Positions 4,896-5,655 of a stretch of DNA of 5,655 bases are shown piece after piece (within the stretch, counting starts at the first letter, position 1; every line of letters begins with the position of its first letter). Below the pieces are notes generated by a model. That model was not told the origin of the DNA and made no database searches. It was given only the letters and a program-made list of their open reading frames with translations. The position numbers were made by a program, and so were the translations under genes. The stretch comes from Bryobacteraceae bacterium (GTDB taxonomy: Bacteria; Acidobacteriota; Terriglobia; Bryobacterales; Bryobacteraceae), in the NCBI GenBank assembly GCA_025929455.1, contig JAICMB010000253.1, positions 1 through 5,655 of the forward strand, read 5' to 3'.

Positions 4896-5655
4896 CTAAA
4901 ACTCCAGTCTTAACTGAAAATCGATCTCGCGTGGGCCCACCGTTCCAAACGTCGCCGGCGCTGTCGACGTGATTCTTCCCAGTGTCGCCGGTGAACTGAT
5001 ATTCGCCGCCGGTAACGCGAAGTTCGGATGATTGAGCACGTTCGCGAAATTCGTGCGGAACTGCAAGCGCACGCGTTCGGTAATCGCGAAGTATTTCGAG
5101 ACCGCGAGATCCACGTTGGCGATGGGATGCCCGCGCAGAATGCCGATGCCCGCAGTGCCGAAGCGGCCGACATTCGCCGGGTTTGTGCAAACGGGGTTGG
5201 TGTCCGGGCAGCCCGGAATCTTGAACGCGGCCGGGTTGAACCACATGTTGATGCTTTCGCCGCCCGGCGGGTCGAGACTAACGCCGGGGATGAGGTCCGG
5301 ACGGCCGCCGAGCGTATTCGTGTTCGACGGGTCGAAACCGGAAAAGCTCGGGGTAAAGAACTGCCCGGACTGCCACACTGCATTTCCTGTCAACTGCCAT
5401 CCGCCGAGCACGCCTTGCACGAACCCGGGACTGTTGCTGAGAAATTTCCGCCCGCGTCCGAACGGCAGTTGATAAATCGCGTATCCGAACACGCGATGTG
5501 TCGGCGTCAGCAGGTTGTTCGACCATTCCACGCGGCGATCAAACTGATTCTCGAGTGTCTGGCCGGTGAAGGTGTTATCCTGCGTGTCCGTGAGATCCTT
5601 GGCCCACGTCCATCCCGCGTTGAAGGTGAGATTGTTGCCATAGTTCTTTGCAAAC
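4896..5655 (-). CDS. TonB-dependent receptor, Oar-like, C-terminal part (partial, start outside window)
   Basis: The frame is open from the window edge at 5655 to a TAG at 4898-4896, giving 252 complete codons of the C-terminus. The text is that of the outer-membrane barrel of acidobacterial TonB-dependent/carboxypeptidase-regulatory-like receptors: LTFNAGWTWAKDLTDTQ, FDRRVEWSNNLLTPTHRV, GYAIYQLPFGRGRKF, GWQLTGNAVWQSGQFFTP, VDLAVSKYFAITERVRLQFRTNF and NVLNHPNFALP. Alternating hydrophobic and polar residues fit beta strands, and the chain ends FQLRLEF, with the terminal Phe used by the BAM machinery to insert barrel proteins. A Cys pair spaced by six residues (GCPDTNPVC; codons near 5210 and 5189) could form a disulfide in a surface loop. 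The signal peptide, carboxypeptidase-like domain and plug would lie beyond the window. The role is ligand uptake across the outer membrane, driven by TonB-ExbBD; the ligand is unknown, with oligosaccharides or peptides plausible. The hydrolase gene follows on the same strand after the palindromic repeat. A GTG at 5531 is internal, not a start. Confidence 0.92.
   Translation of the reverse strand, partial: FAKNYGNNLTFNAGWTWAKDLTDTQDNTFTGQTLENQFDRRVEWSNNLLTPTHRVFGYAIYQLPFGRGRKFLSNSPGFVQGVLGGWQLTGNAVWQSGQFFTPSFSGFDPSNTNTLGGRPDLIPGVSLDPPGGESINMWFNPAAFKIPGCPDTNPVCTNPANVGRFGTAGIGILRGHPIANVDLAVSKYFAITERVRLQFRTNFANVLNHPNFALPAANISSPATLGRITSTAPATFGTVGPREIDFQLRLEF

Noticed and set aside
5032..5472. Open frame of 146 codons on the + strand opposite the receptor gene
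   Set aside because: It is antisense to a clear TonB-dependent receptor reading frame.

Overview
This 5.66 kb, GC-rich window looks chromosomal and most likely comes from a member of the Acidobacteriota, probably close to the Solibacter/Bryobacter group. The evidence is the C-terminal part of an Oar-like TonB-dependent receptor with wording typical of that phylum (HRVFGYAIYQLPFGRGRKF, LNHPNFALP), plus exported hydrolases of kinds that are common there. The taxonomic call is an inference from protein style; no marker gene is present.

Layout: 1-143 holds a promoter and a tRNA-Gly(TCC) gene on the + strand. 144-545 is a 400-base non-coding stretch with a nested hairpin (283-329) and, just before the next gene, a 7-bp inverted repeat (490-513) that could be an operator. 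546-2627 (+) encodes a secreted 693-residue protein with the three-domain architecture of GH42-like or GHL6-like glycoside hydrolases. 2624-4777 (-) encodes a Tat-exported tandem alpha/beta-hydrolase of the acetyl-xylan-esterase-like type; its first lobe has an intact nucleophile elbow (GHSGG) and its second lobe has lost the serine (GKGAG). These two genes converge and their stop codons overlap by 4 nt (TTAG). 4799-4890 is a compact, highly palindromic intergenic repeat filling almost the whole gap to the next gene. 4896-5655 (-) is the C-terminal end of a TonB-dependent receptor that runs off the window.

Working model (inference): the receptor, the periplasmic esterase-like protein and the secreted glycosidase-like protein form a small glycan-scavenging neighbourhood. 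The receptor and esterase genes share a strand and are separated only by the palindromic repeat, so they may be co-transcribed with the repeat tuning the downstream gene. The glycosidase gene has its own upstream region on the opposite strand. I see no CRISPR array, transposase, phage gene or defence system. The most unusual signals are the palindromic repeat, the catalytically broken second hydrolase lobe, and the atypical active-site motif in the glycosidase-like protein.
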